A stretch of DNA of 39,212 nt from Clostridia bacterium (GCA_017396845.1 JAFQKQ010000114.1:1-39212), one strand, 5' to 3'; shown: positions 1 to 9,210, counted from the stretch's first letter. Program-made: numbers and translations. Notes: generated from the letters alone by a model not told the origin.

Positions 1-58
1 GAACCCACGACCTCCAGGGCCACAACCTGGCACTCTAACCAGCTGAGCTATATCCACC
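1..58 (-). tRNA. tRNA-His (GTG), 3' end cut by the window edge
   Basis: Read on the minus strand the segment starts GGTGGATATAGCTC, has a D-arm, then a five-pair anticodon stem CCAGG/CCTGG around loop TTGTGGC with anticodon GTG, and enters the T-arm before the window ends. The extra 5' G before GTGGAT fits the G-1 of tRNA-His. The acceptor 3' strand is outside the window. Confidence 0.93.
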
Positions 59-66
59 ATATCTAA

Positions 67-140
<74 letters not shown>

Positions 141-187
141 ATGCCAAACGCGCGATCCGAAAGCGAATTTCCCGCTGACAGGATAGA

Positions 188-216
188 ATTATATCACTAA
201 ACCTTCGTCTTGTCCA
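188..216 (-). promoter_or_regulatory. Sigma-A promoter of the tRNA-Arg/tRNA-His unit
   Basis: On the minus strand TGGACA (211-216) is followed after exactly 17 nt by TATAAT (188-193), preceded by TG at the extended -10 position. Transcription would start near 181, about 40 nt before the tRNA-Arg 5' end. The -35 matches TTGACA at five of six bases. Confidence 0.75.
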
Positions 217-257
217 TACCTTTTTTCGTCATTTGACAATAAATTTACTTTTCTTAT

Positions 258-722
258 TTACTGCCTCAAATCGCAGAAATCCGTATGGATTTTCCCCTGA
301 TCTATAGTGACGATCGCGTATTTTCCCTCCATCAACGCGCCGGGGTTTACAAACACGCACTCGCCGTCGGTGTCCTCTCTCCGGATATGCGTATGCCCGT
401 ACAGCGCAAGCTTCGCGCCTTCCGCTTCCGCTTTCAGACTCAATCGCGTAAGACCGTTCTTCACATTCTGCTTATGTCCGTGGGTGATCAGAACGCGAAT
501 TCCTTCCGCTTCAAAAATGATCTCCGTCTGTTCCTGGCTCAGCCAATCGCAGTTCCCCGAAACCTTATATACTTTCCTGTCATGCGTGCTTTCGATGTCC
601 CTTGCATCCTGAATGTGATCGCCCAGATGGACGACCACATTGCAGAATCGCATATTTTCGTATGCTTCCCTTACAAACTTCGAAAAGCCATGGCTGTCAG
701 ACATGACGCCGATACGAATCAT
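258..722 (-). CDS. YsnB/YfcE-type metallophosphoesterase
   Basis: This 154-residue protein is a small calcineurin-like phosphoesterase of the YfcE/MJ0936 family. The metal-binding motifs appear in order: SDSHG near residue 8, GDH near 34, GNCD near 56, THGHK near 80 and GHTH near 109. Known members hydrolyse model phosphodiesters; the physiological substrate is not settled. The start codon overlaps the stop of the rph-rdgB fusion as ATGA, so translation is probably coupled. B. subtilis has the same order gerM-rph-ysnA-ysnB, which supports the assignment. No clear intrinsic terminator is visible before the tRNA promoter. Confidence 0.9.
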   Translation of the reverse strand: MIRIGVMSDSHGFSKFVREAYENMRFCNVVVHLGDHIQDARDIESTHDRKVYKVSGNCDWLSQEQTEIIFEAEGIRVLITHGHKQNVKNGLTRLSLKAEAEGAKLALYGHTHIRREDTDGECVFVNPGALMEGKYAIVTIDQGKIHTDFCDLRQ

Positions 723-2047
723 TTCTCCGCCTCCAGCGCCCTGACCAGCGCGCGAATCGCATTGGCTCTGTGGGAAACGAGGTTCTTCTCTTCATCGCCC
801 GCTTGGGCAAAGGTTTTGCCGTTTAGCTGATTGCATTCAAACAGCGGGTCGTAGCCGAAGCCGCCCTCGCCCTTCTTTTCAAAGGCAATTTTGCCCTCGC
901 TCGTACCTTCAACGATCAGCTTCTCGCGGCCCGGTCTTACAAGCGCAATCGCGCAGGCAAACCGCGCGGTTCTGGGCGCGGGAACGTCCCTAAGCGCATC
1001 CAGCAGCTTTACGTTATTTGCCTCGTCATCGCCGTGTACGCCCGAATACCTTGCGCTGTACACGCCGGGTGCGCCGCCCAAAGCGTCTACAATCAGCCCC
1101 GAATCGTCCGCAAGCGCCGCGCAGCCGAGCGCCTTGTTAAGCGCCTCCGCCTTGATCAGCGCATTCTCAGCGAAGGTTTCGCCGGTCTCTTCAACATCAT
1201 CGTTTACGCCCGCTTCCGCCATCGACGACACATCGAACTTATCGCCGAGAAGCGCTTTGAGCTCCCGGATCTTTCCGAAATTCCTCGTAGCTACCACCAG
1301 CTTCGGCTTCTTTCCAATCACTTCCGCCCGTTTGCCAAGCGCGGAAATCTGCTTTTTCATAAGCTTCTGGATGCCCTTTTTGGCAAGCGCCAAAAGCTTA
1401 TCCATTTCCGCTTTATCGAATGCGCGGCCTTCGCCCGTTCCCTGCACTTCGACATAGCGCATAGAACCGTCTTTCTCCTTTGTCATGATGACGTTCATAT
1501 CCACCTGCGCGCGGGAATCCTGGATGTATTCAAGATCGAGCGTCGGAACATCGTCTACAATGCCCACGCTGACCGCAGCCAGCTGTCTGACAACGGGCGA
1601 ATCGACAATCAAGCCCTGCGAAAGCAGCTTGTCGCACGCAATGGTCAGCGCGGCAAACGCGCCGGTGATCGAGGCGGTTCTGGTTCCGCCGTCTGCCTGA
1701 AGCACGTCACAGTCGATGTAGATGGTTCTTTCGCCCAGTCTCGTAAGGTCGCATGCAGCGCGAAGGGAACGGCCGATCAGGCGCTGAATCTCTATGCCGC
1801 GCCCGTCCTTTTTAAGCCCGTCTCTTTCCTTTCTACGATTGGTGGATCCGGGAAGCATCGCATATTCAGCGGTAAGCCAGCCCTGTCCGGAGCCCTTCTT
1901 GAACGGCGGAACATTTTCCACCACGCTGGCCGTGCAGAGCACTCTCGTGCGTCCGCATTCGATCAGCACGCTGCCCGCCGCCATCTCGGTAAAATCAGGC
2001 GTAATCTTAATCTGTCTCATTTCATCCGGTTTTCTCGTAATCTCCAT
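719..2047 (-). CDS. rph: RNase PH / XTP-dITP pyrophosphatase (RdgB) fusion
   Basis: A single 442-residue frame joins two enzymes that are usually separate. Residues about 1-243 are RNase PH, a phosphorolytic 3' exoribonuclease for tRNA ends (GRTRVLCTA, the RRKERDGLKKDGRG region, IDCDVLQADGGTRTASITG). Residues about 248-442 are a Ham1/RdgB pyrophosphatase that removes deaminated purine triphosphates such as dITP and XTP (ATRNFGK near 253, ADDSGL near 313, GFGYDPLF near the end). The start has an AAAGGGG site about 10 nt upstream. It sits 20 nt after gerM and overlaps the phosphoesterase gene by 4 nt. Fusions of this kind occur in other Clostridia; B. subtilis has adjacent separate genes. Confidence 0.95.
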   Translation of the reverse strand: MEITRKPDEMRQIKITPDFTEMAAGSVLIECGRTRVLCTASVVENVPPFKKGSGQGWLTAEYAMLPGSTNRRKERDGLKKDGRGIEIQRLIGRSLRAACDLTRLGERTIYIDCDVLQADGGTRTASITGAFAALTIACDKLLSQGLIVDSPVVRQLAAVSVGIVDDVPTLDLEYIQDSRAQVDMNVIMTKEKDGSMRYVEVQGTGEGRAFDKAEMDKLLALAKKGIQKLMKKQISALGKRAEVIGKKPKLVVATRNFGKIRELKALLGDKFDVSSMAEAGVNDDVEETGETFAENALIKAEALNKALGCAALADDSGLIVDALGGAPGVYSARYSGVHGDDEANNVKLLDALRDVPAPRTARFACAIALVRPGREKLIVEGTSEGKIAFEKKGEGGFGYDPLFECNQLNGKTFAQAGDEEKNLVSHRANAIRALVRALEAEK

Positions 2048-2067
2048 TCGTACAATCCCCTTTAACG

Positions 2068-3132
2068 TTATTCAAAATCAAACAGTAATTCGCTGGACGA
2101 ATAAATAAACGCATCATATATGTCGTCTGCGCTGTTTACAAACGTAGGCTTTGAAAGCGTGCCTTCGCCGGTATCGTATTTCTCGCCTTCCACCAGAATC
2201 TCTACGCTGTCAATGCCCGGAAATTCGAGACACGTGAGCACCAGCGCCCGCAGCGCCAGCCTTCCCCCGTCCGTCTCCTCGGCAATCTTTATAAAATCCT
2301 TCGTGAAATCGATCTTGGCAACGCCGTCTGTCACCTTCGCACTGATCAGCCCGCAGCCGGGCGGCACCACGCCGTTTAACGGCGACACGGCAGCGGGACC
2401 CTTGACAAGCTCGACCACCGCTGTTTGAAGGTCCTTTTCCCCGTACACTACCCGCGTAACCGGTACGATCATCTGCGGGGAATCGCCTGTAAAATACAGC
2501 GTCACCGTCTTTGCGCCGGTTTCGAGCTTTGCGCTTTCCAGATTGATCATGCCCTTTTTAAATTCCCCGGATATATCCGTTCCGTGGGTGAGCTTTTCCT
2601 GATCTCTGCCCGCAATCCGGAATCGGACGGAATCCACGGTTTCAAAATCGGTAAGCGCCTGTACAATTCCCGCGATCATCTTTTCTTCACTCTCTGCATC
2701 ACGGCAGGAAAGCGCCTCCCGGCTCATGTCCACATAGGCTATGCCGCCGGAAATATCAAGGTCAAAGGCCGTGTTTTCGGGAATCACGCATCGTAAGCCC
2801 AATCTCGCCGCTTCCATGTCGTTGTATACGCTTTTGACCATCATTTTCAGCGTGGCCTTCGCAATGCCTTCCTCGGCCTTAATCGTGCGCATTACAGGAA
2901 CCAGATAGCCGTTGTCGTCCTGATAGTAAACGACCGTGTTCATCGTAGGCGCAGAAACAGTCTGAGAAGGCTCGGGCGTGATCCGTGAAGGATCCGAGGC
3001 TTCCGGCAAAACGCGTACGTTTTCTCCGTCCTCTTTATTCACCCTTCCCATGGAGGTCAGCAAAAGAAGCGTGATCAGAATGAGTATCAAAGCGATCAGA
3101 TACAGTCTTTTTTTGTTTAAGCCCTGCCGCAA
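2068..3132 (-). CDS. gerM: GerM-like spore protein with two GerMN domains
   Basis: The 354-residue product starts with a short basic segment and one hydrophobic helix (about residues 8-27), consistent with a membrane anchor. Two GerMN repeats follow, one from about 65 (VVYYQDDNGYLVPV) and one from about 205 (TVTLYFTGDSPQMIVPV). GerM acts in sporulation and germination, at the forespore-mother cell boundary in B. subtilis. The start is TTG, chosen because a GGGGAGGG site lies 8 nt upstream and no better ATG is near. It is the first gene of the gerM-rph-ysnB unit, and its presence implies a spore-forming ancestry. Confidence 0.88.
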   Translation of the reverse strand: MRQGLNKKRLYLIALILILITLLLLTSMGRVNKEDGENVRVLPEASDPSRITPEPSQTVSAPTMNTVVYYQDDNGYLVPVMRTIKAEEGIAKATLKMMVKSVYNDMEAARLGLRCVIPENTAFDLDISGGIAYVDMSREALSCRDAESEEKMIAGIVQALTDFETVDSVRFRIAGRDQEKLTHGTDISGEFKKGMINLESAKLETGAKTVTLYFTGDSPQMIVPVTRVVYGEKDLQTAVVELVKGPAAVSPLNGVVPPGCGLISAKVTDGVAKIDFTKDFIKIAEETDGGRLALRALVLTCLEFPGIDSVEILVEGEKYDTGEGTLSKPTFVNSADDIYDAFIYSSSELLFDFE

Positions 3133-3195
3133 TTCAATTCCCTCCCCGCCGGTTTTATCGTTTCATGCTATTCCGGCAAAAGGCAAGGTATGCAT

Positions 3196-3224
3196 ATTCT
3201 ACCACAGCACGGAAAAAGAATCAA
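3196..3224 (-). promoter_or_regulatory. Promoter of gerM-rph-ysnB
   Basis: On the minus strand TTGATT (3219-3224) is followed after 17 nt by TAGAAT (3196-3201). This is a housekeeping-type promoter. Its -35 box is only 6 nt from the -35 box of the divergent rqcH promoter. Confidence 0.7.
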
Positions 3225-3230
3225 TTGCCA

Positions 3231-3259
3231 TTGAAAATATGACGCATCTGGGTTATAAT
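3231..3259 (+). promoter_or_regulatory. Promoter of rqcH
   Basis: TTGAAA (3231-3236), a 17-nt spacer and a perfect TATAAT (3254-3259). Transcription would start near 3266, about 27 nt before the ATG. This placement rules out the longer upstream open frame as coding. Confidence 0.85.
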
Positions 3260-3292
3260 GACAGGGATTTTCAAAACGGGAGGAAACCGATC

Positions 3293-5002
3293 ATGCCGAT
3301 GGACGGCGTTACGATAAAGCTGATTACAGACGAGCTTCACCGTATGCTTGCAGGCGGAAGGGTGGACAAAATCACCCAGCCGGAGAGAGACGAGGTAATC
3401 ATCACCGTAAGAAATAACGGCGAAAACTATCCGCTTCTGATCTCCGCAAGCGCCGGCTGCGCAAGAAGCCATATTACATCCATCAAAAAAAATAACCCGC
3501 TCGAGCCGCCGAACCTGTGCATGCTGATGAGAAAGCATCTCCTGGGCGGCAGAGTTTCGTCAATTCGCCAGATCGATTCAGACCGCATTATCCGAATCGA
3601 TATCGAGCATACGGACGAACTCGGCGACAGAGCGTTCAAATCAATCGTGCTTGAATGCATGGGAAAGCACTCAAATATCATCTTCATAAACGGCGACGGA
3701 AAAATTATGGAAAGTGCGAGAAGGGTAACGGAGAACATATCAAGCTATCGCGAAGTGCTTCCGGGGCTTATGTATTTATCTCCCCCGCCGCACTCAAAAA
3801 TTCCGTTTGACAAAGCGGAAAAGGAAGATATCGAGCGGGCGCTCGCCCTAAGACAGGGGCTTCTTTCAAGGGCGCTTTCCGATACCGTCAGCGGGCTTTC
3901 CTCTCCCCTTGCAAAAGAGCTTTCATATATCGCCGCAGGCGACGAGACGGCAGGACTTGAAGGAAAGGATATCTCCCTGATTGCCGAGCGGGTTTCGGAT
4001 GCGCTCAAGCACATCCTCTCAAATCCCGCTCCAAGGGTGATTTTAAACGGAAAAGGCGAAACCGCAGACTTTCTCGCGTTCGAATACAAAAGCCGCGAAA
4101 ACGTGCCTTTCCGCGCATATTCCACACTCTCCGGCGCAATCGACTCGTTTTATCATCTGAGGGATCTCGAAGAACGAATCAGCCAGAAAAGCGCAGCCAT
4201 TCACCGCACGCTTAAGAACAACCTTGAACGCGCCGAAAAGAAAATCGCGCTTCAGGAGGAAGCGCTCACTTTGGGTGCAAGGATGGAGGAATACCGAATC
4301 AAAGGCGAACTCCTCTCCGCAAGTCCGCACCTTGTGAAAAAGGGCATGAAGAGCGTATCCCTCCCCAACTATTACGATGAAAACTGCGCGATGCTTACAG
4401 TCGAGCTCGACGAAAAGCTGTCCGCAACGGCCAATGCGCAGCGCTACTTCAAGCTGTATAAAAAGGCGCAGAGCGCAAGAAAGCTGGCGCTTGAGCAAAA
4501 GGCGCTTGCACAGGAGGAACTTTTGTATCTGGAAGGCCTTATGGAGAACCTTTCCAAATGTACGGATGAATCCTCCCTGTACGAGCTTAGAGACGAATTG
4601 ATCAAGCAGGGCTATGTGAAGGATACCTCCACCCGCCGCCAGACAAAATCCCTCCCGCCGTCAGAGCCTATGAAATATGTTTCCGCCGACGGAACGGAAA
4701 TCCTCGTCGGCAAAAACAACCTTCAAAACGAAAAGCTCACCTTCTCCGCTATGCCCAATGAATGGTGGCTTCATGTAAAAGACGCGCCCGGCTCGCACGT
4801 CATCGTAAAAAGCGAAAATCCGACCAACGAAACCATGCTCTTTGCCGCAAAGCTCGCGGCAAAGCATTCCAAATACAGCCTGTCTTCCAATGTCGCGGTC
4901 GACTACACCATGCGAAAATACGTCAAAAAGCCGTCAGGCTCAAAGCCCGGCTTTGTCATCTACACGCACCAGAGAACGGTGTTCGTAACGCCCGATCCGT
5001 AA
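3293..5002 (+). CDS. rqcH: RqcH (NEMF family) ribosome quality-control factor
   Basis: The 569-residue protein matches the NEMF/Rqc2/FbpA family. The N-terminal NFACT-N region begins MPMDGVTIKLITDEL and contains the GGRVDKI element. A long helical coiled-coil region spans about 280-430, and the C-terminal NFACT-R domain has NEWWLHVKDAPGSHVI near 485. RqcH binds stalled large ribosomal subunits and recruits tRNA-Ala to add alanine tails to the nascent chain. The frame is open further upstream, but ATG 3293 is the start: GGGAGG lies at 3278-3283 and a strong promoter at 3231-3259. The length matches the B. subtilis protein (570). It is a single-gene unit ended by a strong hairpin. Confidence 0.95.
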   Translation: MPMDGVTIKLITDELHRMLAGGRVDKITQPERDEVIITVRNNGENYPLLISASAGCARSHITSIKKNNPLEPPNLCMLMRKHLLGGRVSSIRQIDSDRIIRIDIEHTDELGDRAFKSIVLECMGKHSNIIFINGDGKIMESARRVTENISSYREVLPGLMYLSPPPHSKIPFDKAEKEDIERALALRQGLLSRALSDTVSGLSSPLAKELSYIAAGDETAGLEGKDISLIAERVSDALKHILSNPAPRVILNGKGETADFLAFEYKSRENVPFRAYSTLSGAIDSFYHLRDLEERISQKSAAIHRTLKNNLERAEKKIALQEEALTLGARMEEYRIKGELLSASPHLVKKGMKSVSLPNYYDENCAMLTVELDEKLSATANAQRYFKLYKKAQSARKLALEQKALAQEELLYLEGLMENLSKCTDESSLYELRDELIKQGYVKDTSTRRQTKSLPPSEPMKYVSADGTEILVGKNNLQNEKLTFSAMPNEWWLHVKDAPGSHVIVKSENPTNETMLFAAKLAAKHSKYSLSSNVAVDYTMRKYVKKPSGSKPGFVIYTHQRTVFVTPDP

Positions 5003-5004
5003 GC

Positions 5005-5045
5005 AAAGGGGCTGCTGCAGAAGCAAAATCTGCAGCAGCCCCTTT
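5005..5045. terminator. Bidirectional terminator between rqcH and uraA
   Basis: A 17-bp perfect stem (5005-5021 pairing with 5029-5045) with a 7-nt loop lies between two converging genes. A and T flanks on each side let it act in both directions. Confidence 0.85.
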
Positions 5046-5059
5046 ATTTGCATAAGCGA

Positions 5060-6115
5060 TTATACCTTGCAGTTTACGGAGGTGTCGCCCTCGAGGTTCT
5101 TTCCGAAAGCGTAGTCGTTTCCGGGGAGAACGGCGTTCAGTACGATGCCGACAATCGCCGCTACGGCAAGGCCGGAAAGGCTGATGTTGACAGAGCCGAT
5201 GGAGAAGCTGATCGCGCTGGCTGCGGAGAACTTGATGCCCAGCGCCAGAACCATGATGACTGCCGCGATGATTACGTTGCGGTTCTCGGAGAAATCGATG
5301 GTCGCAAGCGCGATGGGCATGATGGTGATGATGGAGGTAAGGATCAGAGAGCCCTTCGAAATCACTTCGCCCTCAGCACCGTAGGCAAATTCGCCGGCGG
5401 AGGTGAACAGGGAAAATACGGTGTCCTTCATCCGGAAGGGAATGCCGATTCAGGCAGCTTCCTTGACAGCGGTAAAGTCTGCCTTGCCGAAGATTGCGGC
5501 TACAATGTAAGAAGCGAGAACGCCCATCAGGATGGGAACGATTTTGATCATGCCCTTGCCCCAGATATTGCATACGATGACGACGGCGATGGCAATCAGC
5601 GCGATGGGCCAGCTGTTTGCGCAGTTGTCAACGGCAGAGTTGGAAAGCGTGATACCGATGCAGATGATGATGGGGCCGGTTACAATGGACGTGAAGAAGC
5701 GCATGACCTTTTGAGCGCCGAAGAGCTTGATAAGGCCGGCGAGCGCCAGATACAATAAGCCCGCAAAGAAGATACCAAGGGACGCATACGGAAGGAATTC
5801 CGCATGAAACATACTCTTGACCGTCTGAGCAACGCCCTCTTCATTGGTTACAACGGTATCCCATCTGGTGATAGCTGCGTAACCGCCCAGGAACGCGAAG
5901 GACGATCCGAGAAATGCAGGAACCTTGCCCTTGGCAAGAATGTGGAACAAAAGCGTTCCAAGACCTGCAAACAGAAGCGTAGCCGATACGCTTAAGCCGG
6001 TCAATGCGGGAATGAATACCGTTGCGCCGAACATAGCAAACATGTGCTGGAAGCCGAGGAGAACCATTTTGGGCGCGCCAAGTGTGCGCGCATCCCTGAT
6101 TCCATTCCGAGACAT
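5060..6115 (-). pseudogene. uraA: Uracil permease (NCS2/UraA family), interrupted and internally deleted
   Basis: The reading begins at ATG 6115 (GAGGGG 6 nt upstream) and shows the NCS2 signature LGFQHMFAMFGATV, followed by several membrane helices. Two lesions are visible. First, codon TGA at 5450-5452 falls where the family has Trp (KEAA-stop-IGIPF) and the same frame resumes at once. Second, the frame runs from IMPIALATI straight into DFSENRNVI at about 5294-5299. The family normally has about 110 residues between these points, including the EHIGD helix and the GGPxNTTYGEN motif that hold both substrate-binding glutamates. The remaining frame is 351 codons plus the internal stop; relatives have about 430. 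Other genes here use TGA as stop, so recoding is unlikely. It follows the GH106-like gene by 81 nt. Confidence 0.85.
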
Positions 6116-6196
6116 TGTCTTCCCCTCATATAAAGGACTTTTGTCTATGCATGAACAGCCGACGGCCTCCAACATCTTTTTGAATCCGTTTGAAAA

Positions 6197-9112
6197 TTAC
6201 ATTAGCTGAATCTCGTCGATTCCGAAGAATGTAAAGGCATATCTGTCCGTATACCGTTTGGACTTTCCGTTTTCCCACGTGCCGTAGAGCGTAAACGAAT
6301 CGGGGCTTACCGCGAAGGAATCCGGATCCACGGGGTTGTGGAAGGGGCCGTAGATATTGCGGCAGCTGTTGGTAATGGAAATGCTTACTATGTTGTCGCC
6401 CTTTCTTACATCCTTGGAAATATCAAAGGCGTTATCAAACATAAGAAGCTTTTCTTCCCCGCCGTTTACGGATACGCGCGCGGTGGCAAACCTGCCGTTC
6501 AAGCGCATGAGCTTTTCATTGCCCGACGCCTCGAAGGGAACGTTTGCGGTGATGGTTCCTGCAAAGAACGGGAAGCCTTCCTCCACAAGCTCGTTCAGGG
6601 ACACGTACTTCCTCGGAAGCGTGATCTTGAACGGGCCGTCCGTCAGCTTCGTGCGCTTTGCGCCTTCCTCGTATTTTGCCGTCTCCACGCAGAAATCGCC
6701 GCGCAGATAGATCGCTTCGATATCCGTTTCATAGCTTAAGCAGTTTACAAGGCTCTCCGTAGTATCGTCGTGATCGTAGTACACGCCGTTAAACACCTTA
6801 TACACATGCTCGGACTGATAATAGTCGATCAGGAACACGATTTCATTCGTACCGAACTTGATTCGATTGGCAATATCCGCGCTTACGAACGTGAAATCCT
6901 GCGTTCCCGGCTGATCGAGTTCAATCGTTTCGCCATTTAACCAAACCTGCGCCGCGTGCATCTTTTCCGCTTCCACTCTGATGGCAGCGGGTTTTGCCTT
7001 TACTTCGAACCGGTACTTGATATATACGCTTCCGTTTTTCTTCTCTCTTAAGAGCCTGTCGGATACCGCCATAACCGGAAGCGGCTCGGTGTATTCCTTA
7101 TTGTCATAGGAAAGAGAGCAAACATCCAGCGTAAGCGCGTTTTCGTCCATCTTGCTGATAAACGCCTGCGGCGCAGGGATGACGCTCGTTACTTCACAGG
7201 CTGTTTTCTCCGCGCTCTTGGCGGCGCTTGACAGGAAAATGACGATCGATTCGCCCGCATCAAGCGTAAGCGGAATATCAATGCCGCCGTTCTCCAGCGT
7301 CTCAAATACGATGGGCGCGAACACGCGCTTTTCAAGATCGAATTTCTTTGCGCCGCGCGCGTTTACATGCAACTTTGCCTCTTCCCTTTCGTTTTTGGAA
7401 AGGTTTACTGCATAGATGAAGTCGCCGAAATCGCTTCTTCTGATGGTCATTCGAATTGCGGTATCGTGCTTATCCAGCGATACGCCGGGGTTTTTGATAT
7501 CCTCAAAGCGGATGTTGCTGGTAAGACCGATATCCGCCTTCTCGCCGTTTACAAGCTCGGGTACCTTTTCGCCTGCGAAATACAGCTTTCCGCCGCCGGC
7601 GACGTATTCCTTGAGAAGGCTTACCGTCGTCTTGTCAAGGCCACGCATATCGGGAACGACCACATAGGCGTAGGAGCACTTTCCGACTGCGAGCCTGTGC
7701 CCCTTTACGGAGCCCATCTTCGCTAGCATCGATTCATCGACATAGTGATGGCCGATGCCGTGCGCGCCCAGAGTTTCCACAAGCGACGCGAACTTCCTGT
7801 CAAGCTCCTTTACGCAGTCCGGTTCATCGCGCTTGAAGGTGAAATAGGCGCTGTGTACGGGATGAATTACCACCGTCTCCGCAATTTCGCGGCTCTCTGC
7901 CAGCATGTAGCCCAGCGCCGTAAAATAATCGTTAAAACTTTTGAATTCCTTCATCCACGGATTGTGATCGGTATAGAACGCGGGATAGTCGCGCTTTCTC
8001 TGGCCGCGGATGGAATAGGGATACAGATGCTGGCACATCTGGTTTACGCCGTTTACATACTGCCATTCGGCAATTCTCTTCAGCTCCTTGGGCGTTACGT
8101 CCCAGCCGCAGCAGGCGAAGGTTTCGGTAATTACATGCTTCTTGCCCAGCTGCTGAGATGCGGACGCCACCTGCTTGGGCGCAATTTCCGTATCGATTTC
8201 TCTTCCCAGCCAGTCGATGCCCGGAATGTGCTCGTACTCGTAAAACGGCATAATGCCCGCGCAGCACATCATCTGTCCGAAAAGGTTGCGCTCTTCGATC
8301 GAGTGACCGGTCAGACGGATGCCTTTTTCCTCGCACCAGCGGTAAATCTGGCCCGCAAAGGCCTCGGTATACAATTCGTTCATCAGCTTCCAGTAGCGCC
8401 AGCGAAGCTTGTCTCTCTGTTCACAGTCGATAAACAGCGCGCCGAGTTCATTTAAGAGATCCTCACCGTAGCGATCCGCATATGCTTTCAGCATTACCGG
8501 AGAATACGCGGTACGATAGCGGAAATACTGCGGCTCGTCCGTAAAGAAGCCCACCAGCGCCTTTCCGAAATCATCCTTGAATCTCTCGTAGTACTTCTCG
8601 TGGGTTTCCGCGATAAAATCGCGTACGATTTTCCAATTCAGGATATCTACGACAGAGGAATTGGTCTTATCATAAATGCAAACGCAGCTTTCTCCCTCGT
8701 CCTCCGTTACGCGGATGAGGTTTCCCTCCTCCACTCTGTAGCATGCGAGCGCATTTTCGTCAAAGGAAGGTCTGGCTTCGCACGTAAGATAGTGCGCAAA
8801 ATTCTCGGGGTTTTCCAGCAGCTTCATGCCGGCAAAGCCACTCGGCCAGCCGTTCTCATCATATGCCCATGCATTCATGCCCTGCTTTTTTGCTTCGTCA
8901 ATGCAGGCTGCAACGTCTTCAAACCATTCGTCGCTCAGGTATTCCGTTGTAAGGCCGCCTCTGGCATGCATAAAGAAACCGCCGATGCCCGCCGCCTTCA
9001 TATCGCGGATCTGCTTTCTGAGCCTTTCCGGATCAAGACGGTCATTCCAGCTCCAGAAGGGAATGGACTGATACTCTTTGAGATCGCCGTTCAATCTTTC
9101 AGTAATATTCAT
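6197..9112 (-). CDS. GH106-like glycoside hydrolase (alpha-L-rhamnosidase type)
   Basis: A 971-residue protein whose N-terminal part has the PFWSWNDRLDPERLRKQI signature and the GIGGFFMHARGGL and AYDENGWPSGFAG motifs typical of the GH106-like group. Characterised members release L-rhamnose from plant glycans. The central barrel is followed by a Rossmann-like segment near 470-540 (VVVPDMRGLD, GGGKLYFAG) and C-terminal beta domains. There is no signal peptide, so it probably acts in the cytoplasm on imported oligosaccharides. The start is ATG 9112, 7 nt after GGGGG; the frame is open 17 codons further upstream. It has its own extended -10 promoter. The exact substrate cannot be read from the sequence; the family call is firm at the superfamily level, less so for rhamnose. 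Confidence 0.75.
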   Translation of the reverse strand: MNITERLNGDLKEYQSIPFWSWNDRLDPERLRKQIRDMKAAGIGGFFMHARGGLTTEYLSDEWFEDVAACIDEAKKQGMNAWAYDENGWPSGFAGMKLLENPENFAHYLTCEARPSFDENALACYRVEEGNLIRVTEDEGESCVCIYDKTNSSVVDILNWKIVRDFIAETHEKYYERFKDDFGKALVGFFTDEPQYFRYRTAYSPVMLKAYADRYGEDLLNELGALFIDCEQRDKLRWRYWKLMNELYTEAFAGQIYRWCEEKGIRLTGHSIEERNLFGQMMCCAGIMPFYEYEHIPGIDWLGREIDTEIAPKQVASASQQLGKKHVITETFACCGWDVTPKELKRIAEWQYVNGVNQMCQHLYPYSIRGQRKRDYPAFYTDHNPWMKEFKSFNDYFTALGYMLAESREIAETVVIHPVHSAYFTFKRDEPDCVKELDRKFASLVETLGAHGIGHHYVDESMLAKMGSVKGHRLAVGKCSYAYVVVPDMRGLDKTTVSLLKEYVAGGGKLYFAGEKVPELVNGEKADIGLTSNIRFEDIKNPGVSLDKHDTAIRMTIRRSDFGDFIYAVNLSKNEREEAKLHVNARGAKKFDLEKRVFAPIVFETLENGGIDIPLTLDAGESIVIFLSSAAKSAEKTACEVTSVIPAPQAFISKMDENALTLDVCSLSYDNKEYTEPLPVMAVSDRLLREKKNGSVYIKYRFEVKAKPAAIRVEAEKMHAAQVWLNGETIELDQPGTQDFTFVSADIANRIKFGTNEIVFLIDYYQSEHVYKVFNGVYYDHDDTTESLVNCLSYETDIEAIYLRGDFCVETAKYEEGAKRTKLTDGPFKITLPRKYVSLNELVEEGFPFFAGTITANVPFEASGNEKLMRLNGRFATARVSVNGGEEKLLMFDNAFDISKDVRKGDNIVSISITNSCRNIYGPFHNPVDPDSFAVSPDSFTLYGTWENGKSKRYTDRYAFTFFGIDEIQLM

Positions 9113-9151
9113 TCGTATACCCCCGTTATGTGCGTACATACGCTTTTTACC

Positions 9152-9157
9152 ATTATA
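9152..9157 (-). promoter_or_regulatory. Extended -10 promoter of the GH106-like gene
   Basis: The minus strand reads TGGTATAAT, a perfect -10 with an upstream TG dinucleotide. No good -35 lies at 17 nt; a TTGACA is present but only 7 nt upstream, too close to serve. Transcription would start near 9145. Confidence 0.55.
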
Positions 9158-9184
9158 CCACACATGTCAACCGGCAGACACATG

Positions 9185-9210
9185 AAAAAACCTTCCGATT
9201 TCTCGGAAGG
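9185..9210 (-). terminator. Terminator of the zinc-ribbon gene
   Basis: On the minus strand an 8-bp stem CCTTCCGA/TCGGAAGG with a GAAA tetraloop is followed directly by TTTTTT. It begins 11 nt after the stop at 9222. Confidence 0.9.

Noticed and set aside
2978-3292. 105-codon N-terminal extension of RqcH
   Set aside because: It overlaps gerM and spans both promoters. ATG 3293 has a ribosome site and gives the normal family length.
5450-5452. UGA recoded as Trp, which would make uraA read through
   Set aside because: Other genes here end in TGA at overlaps that only make sense as stops (719-721, 11863-11865, 17278-17280), and uraA uses TGG for other Trp codons.
5048-5758. Plus-strand open frame rich in D and G opposite uraA
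   Set aside because: It is the mirror of a membrane-protein coding strand and contains part of the terminator. No recognisable domain.
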